Shown here: one piece after another, positions 5,000-7,638 of the stretch
Numbering within the stretch: the first letter of the stretch is position 1
How the letters are laid out: each line of letters begins with the position of its first letter
Origin: Oscillospiraceae bacterium
Lineage (GTDB): Bacteria > Bacillota > Clostridia > Oscillospirales > Ruminococcaceae
Assembly: GCA_009784765.1 (NCBI GenBank)
Contig: WQXP01000050.1
Coordinates: 1-7,638 of the forward strand
DNA length: 7,638 nt
Direction of reading: 5' to 3'
The notes under the pieces: model-generated
Databases searched by the model: none
Seen by the model: only the letters and a program-made list of their open reading frames with translations
Told to the model about the DNA's origin: nothing
Program-made: the position numbers and the translations under genes

Positions 5000-5005
5000 A
5001 TTATA
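5000..5005 (-). promoter_or_regulatory. Possible -10 box for the lipoprotein gene
   Basis: On the minus strand the gap between mutS and the lipoprotein gene holds a perfect TATAAT at 5005-5000, about 10 bases before the ribosome binding site. I see no convincing -35 box at 16-18 bases and no TG extension. The distance to the ribosome binding site would leave almost no leader. It may be a weak promoter or chance A+T-rich sequence. Confidence 0.3.
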
Positions 5006-5052
5006 CTTATTAAAACGCTCGTGAGCTTTAAAAAGTTTCCTGTCTGCGAATA

Positions 5053-7638
5053 TTATTCTAACATTTTTTTGAGTTCCCGCAGTTCTGTCAACGCCTCAAA
5101 GGGCGTGAGGTTGTTTAAGTCAACCGCCCTGAGGCGGCTGATTGCGCTGTCCCGCGCTAACAGCGTGAAGTCAATTTGCGTTTCGCTTTCTTCTTCCTGC
5201 GCTAACTGTTGCTCAAGTTCGATTTTGTTCCCCAGTTCCATCTGCGCAAGAGTCCTGCGAGCGTTGCTGAGGACACTCTGCGGGACTCCTGCAAGTTTCG
5301 CGACTTCTATCCCGAAACTGCGGTCTGTTCCGCCGCTGACGATTTTGTGCAGAAAAGTCAAGTCCTCCCCGCGCTTAGCGACACTCACACTCAGATTGAA
5401 AACCCCGGGATTATGCTTTTCCAACTGAACTAACTCGTGATAATGGGTCGCGAAAAGCGTCTTGCACCCGATTTTGTTGTTAATCTGTTCCGCGACTGCT
5501 TTGGCGATGGAAACACCGTCATAGGTAGAAGTTCCTCGCCCGATTTCGTCGAGAATCACAAAGCTGTTCACCGTCGCGTCCCGCAGAATTTCGGCGACTT
5601 CTAACATCTCCACCATAAAAGTAGATTGCCCCGAAGCCAAGTCATCACTCGCCCCTACGCGGGTAAAGATTTGGTCTGCAATCCCGAGACGTGCAGATTT
5701 CGCGGGAACAAAGCTTCCGATTTGCGCCATAATGACAATCAGCGCGATTTGCCGCATATACGTAGATTTCCCCGCCATATTCGGGCCTGTGATTATCCCT
5801 AAGCGGTTTTGAGACTTCTTGCAAGAATCCAAGCGGCAGTCATTAGGCGTGAATGCGACAGTATCAGGCAGCACTTTTTCGACTACCGGGTGGCGGGAAT
5901 CTTTAATGTCAATCACGCCGTCAAGGCTTATTTCGGGGCGGCAGTAATTCTCACGGATTGCCGTATCTGCCAAAGCGCAAAGCACATCAATTTCGGCAAT
6001 AGCTCGCGCCGTTGTGTGAATACGCTCGAGAGCCGCTTCCAAGAACGCCTTAACATCTTTGAGAATCTCCGCTTCAAGGGCGATTGCTTTGTCTTTCGCC
6101 GAAAGAATGTCTTCCTCCACCCGCTTGAGTTCATCGGTGATATACCGCTCTGCGTTCGTGAGAGTCTGCTTGCGAAAATACCCCTCAGGGGGTTCAGCAT
6201 TAGCAAGAGCCGCCCGCGATATTTCGATATAATAGCCAAACACACGATTATATCCGACTTTGAGGCTGCTAATCCCCGTTGCCGCCTTCTCCCGTGCTTC
6301 GATTTCGCAGAGGAGCTTTTCGCCTCCGCCCGCAAGTTCGCGCAGACGGTCAAGCTCTGCATTAAAGCCATTCGCGATATACCCGCCGTCTTTAACAGTT
6401 GCAGGAGGTTCGGGAGTAATCGCGTTTGCAATCAGCGCATTTATGTCCCCAAGGGCGTCAATGTTCTGCTCAAGGTTGCACAGCAGTTTCCCGGAATTAC
6501 CCGCGAACCCGGTCAACAACCGCTTAATCGCAGGCAACGTGCCGCAAGCCTGCCCGAGTGCGTACAAATCTCGCGGATTAGAGGTCTTGTACACTACCCG
6601 CGATATGAGCCGCTCAAGGTCGTAAATGCCGCCCATAGCCTCACGGATTTCGCCGAGACGCGGCGAATGGCGCGTCAGTTCTTCCACCGCGTCAAGCCGC
6701 CCGACTATGGTGAGATGCTCCGCGAAAGGCTCGCTAATCAGCTCGCGCAGACGACGGCGCCCCATTGCAGTTTTTGTGCGGTCAAGCACCCACAGAAGCG
6801 TTCCGCGCTTCTCACGTGTTCGCAGAGTTTCGGTCAGTTCAAGATTTCGCCGCGTGTTTACCCCGATTCGCAAACGTGCTTCAGGGTTGCCGACTGCCGC
6901 CGCGCCGCCGCCGCCGACTTTGAGGCTCGTGAAACGTACCTCTACTCTTTTTTGCGTGAAGTCAATATACTTAATCAGTGCAGCCAACGCGCCGACAGCG
7001 GAATCGTCCGCTACTGATACAGAACCAAGATTAGCAAGCCGCGCCGTAACAAAATCCCGTTCCGGAACGAAATATGCCTCCATCGCGACTTCGGCTAAAC
7101 ATCGCACTCGCTCCCGCAGGAAGTCCCCCGTTTGGCGCATATCCATGAACGCGGCGTTGAACATAACTTCAGCGGGCATGAACTTCGCGATTAGGTCAAT
7201 CACCTCTTGTTCACCCGACAATCCCGCCCCGTGAACATACAATGCGCCTGTAGACAAGTCCGACGCGGCTACTCCCGTTACGCCGCTTGAGTCCCGATAA
7301 AAGCTCATGAGATAGTTGTTTTTATCTTCATCTAAGAAAGACTCTTGCGTAATTGTCCCCGGGGTAATCAGCTTAGTAACTTCTCGGTGGATTTTGCCTT
7401 CCTTTTCTAACTGCTCACACATGGCGACTCTATACCCGGCGCGAATAAGCTTGCGTATATAGTTCTCTGCGCTGTGGTGCGGAACACCGCACATAGGCGT
7501 GCCTTGCCGCGCCGTCAAAGTCAGCGATAGTTCGCGGGACATTTGCTCTGCGTCTTCAAAGAACATTTCGTAAAAATCCCCAAGCCGATAGAACAGCACA
7601 TACCCGGGATGCATGGCTTTAATGTCTTTATATTGCTG
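5053..7638 (-). CDS. mutS: DNA mismatch repair protein MutS (5' end outside window)
   Basis: The frame is open to the right edge, giving 861 residues with only a few N-terminal codons missing. The ATG at 7614 is internal, because in-frame codons QQYKDIKA precede it, the usual MutS lead-in. Residue numbers below count from that methionine. F14-Y-E16 in G-D-F-Y-E-M-F is the Phe-x-Glu mismatch-probing motif. The core has N254-R-R-N-L-E-L-T-E-T-L (usually TRRNLELTETLR) and L278-DRTKTAMG. The ATPase has Walker A G610-PNMAGKST618, D657-DLASGQSTFMVEM, Walker B V686-ILDEIGRGTST and F721-ATHYHEL. The C-terminal helix ends L836-TPFEALTELRELKKM. All key residues are present, so it should recognise mismatches and recruit MutL. 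No mutL follows within the window; the next gene encodes a lipoprotein. Confidence 0.98.
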   Translation of the reverse strand, partial: QQYKDIKAMHPGYVLFYRLGDFYEMFFEDAEQMSRELSLTLTARQGTPMCGVPHHSAENYIRKLIRAGYRVAMCEQLEKEGKIHREVTKLITPGTITQESFLDEDKNNYLMSFYRDSSGVTGVAASDLSTGALYVHGAGLSGEQEVIDLIAKFMPAEVMFNAAFMDMRQTGDFLRERVRCLAEVAMEAYFVPERDFVTARLANLGSVSVADDSAVGALAALIKYIDFTQKRVEVRFTSLKVGGGGAAAVGNPEARLRIGVNTRRNLELTETLRTREKRGTLLWVLDRTKTAMGRRRLRELISEPFAEHLTIVGRLDAVEELTRHSPRLGEIREAMGGIYDLERLISRVVYKTSNPRDLYALGQACGTLPAIKRLLTGFAGNSGKLLCNLEQNIDALGDINALIANAITPEPPATVKDGGYIANGFNAELDRLRELAGGGEKLLCEIEAREKAATGISSLKVGYNRVFGYYIEISRAALANAEPPEGYFRKQTLTNAERYITDELKRVEEDILSAKDKAIALEAEILKDVKAFLEAALERIHTTARAIAEIDVLCALADTAIRENYCRPEISLDGVIDIKDSRHPVVEKVLPDTVAFTPNDCRLDSCKKSQNRLGIITGPNMAGKSTYMRQIALIVIMAQIGSFVPAKSARLGIADQIFTRVGASDDLASGQSTFMVEMLEVAEILRDATVNSFVILDEIGRGTSTYDGVSIAKAVAEQINNKIGCKTLFATHYHELVQLEKHNPGVFNLSVSVAKRGEDLTFLHKIVSGGTDRSFGIEVAKLAGVPQSVLSNARRTLAQMELGNKIELEQQLAQEEESETQIDFTLLARDSAISRLRAVDLNNLTPFEALTELRELKKMLE

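Noticed and set aside
5006..5040. Terminator after mutS
   Set aside because: On the minus strand AAAGCTC and GAGCGTTTT are partly complementary, but the loop would be only two to four bases and the stem is weak and bulged.
5809..7017. 402-codon open frame on the plus strand opposite mutS
   Set aside because: It is fully antisense to mutS, whose frame holds every conserved motif. The antisense translation has no recognisable domain, and long shadow frames are common opposite G+C-richer coding sequence.

Overview
The window looks like chromosome of a low-to-mid GC Gram-positive anaerobe of class Clostridia, most likely the Oscillospirales/Ruminococcaceae sphere. The grounds are strong GGAGG-type ribosome binding sites before most genes, the ACT-domain/UPF0210 gene pair, a DHHW-type and MBOAT-type surface-glycan acyltransfer gene, a DUF4358-like lipoprotein, and G+C-rich hairpin elements of a kind I associate with those genomes. 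The taxonomic call is inference; no rRNA or tRNA is present.

There are three blocks. (1) Positions 1-1065, minus strand: a promoter at 1036-1065 drives a YfcE-type metallophosphoesterase, a small ACT-domain regulator (UPF0237) and the first 35 codons of a UPF0210/DUF711 (PFL family) protein. A large imperfect hairpin lies between the first two genes, and six tandem heptamers lie between the last two. (2) Positions 1087-2562, plus strand: four small genes without a recognised function. They are a 73-residue helical protein, a 123-residue protein with a low-complexity linker and a helical C-terminus, a 182-residue hyper-acidic repeat protein, and a 59-residue hydrophobic protein that starts inside the stop codon of its neighbour. 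The intergenic spaces hold a G+C-rich hairpin element, a G-tract inverted repeat and a likely intrinsic terminator. (3) Positions 2594-7638, minus strand: mutS (5' end outside the window), a DUF4358-like lipoprotein and an unusual MBOAT-DHHW fusion that overlaps the lipoprotein gene by four bases.

Block 1 is probably one transcript with a sensing or regulatory flavour. Block 2 is the least understood part and the best candidate for an undescribed module: all four proteins are small, none has a recognisable enzyme motif, and the last two genes are translationally coupled. Block 3 is convergent with block 2. Its fusion protein keeps the D-x-H-W and DSF motifs of the DHHW/AlgX-like esterase half but seems to have lost much of the MBOAT catalytic core. 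Every stretch of more than about 300 bases carries a gene; the longest non-coding stretch is about 90 bp (997-1086).
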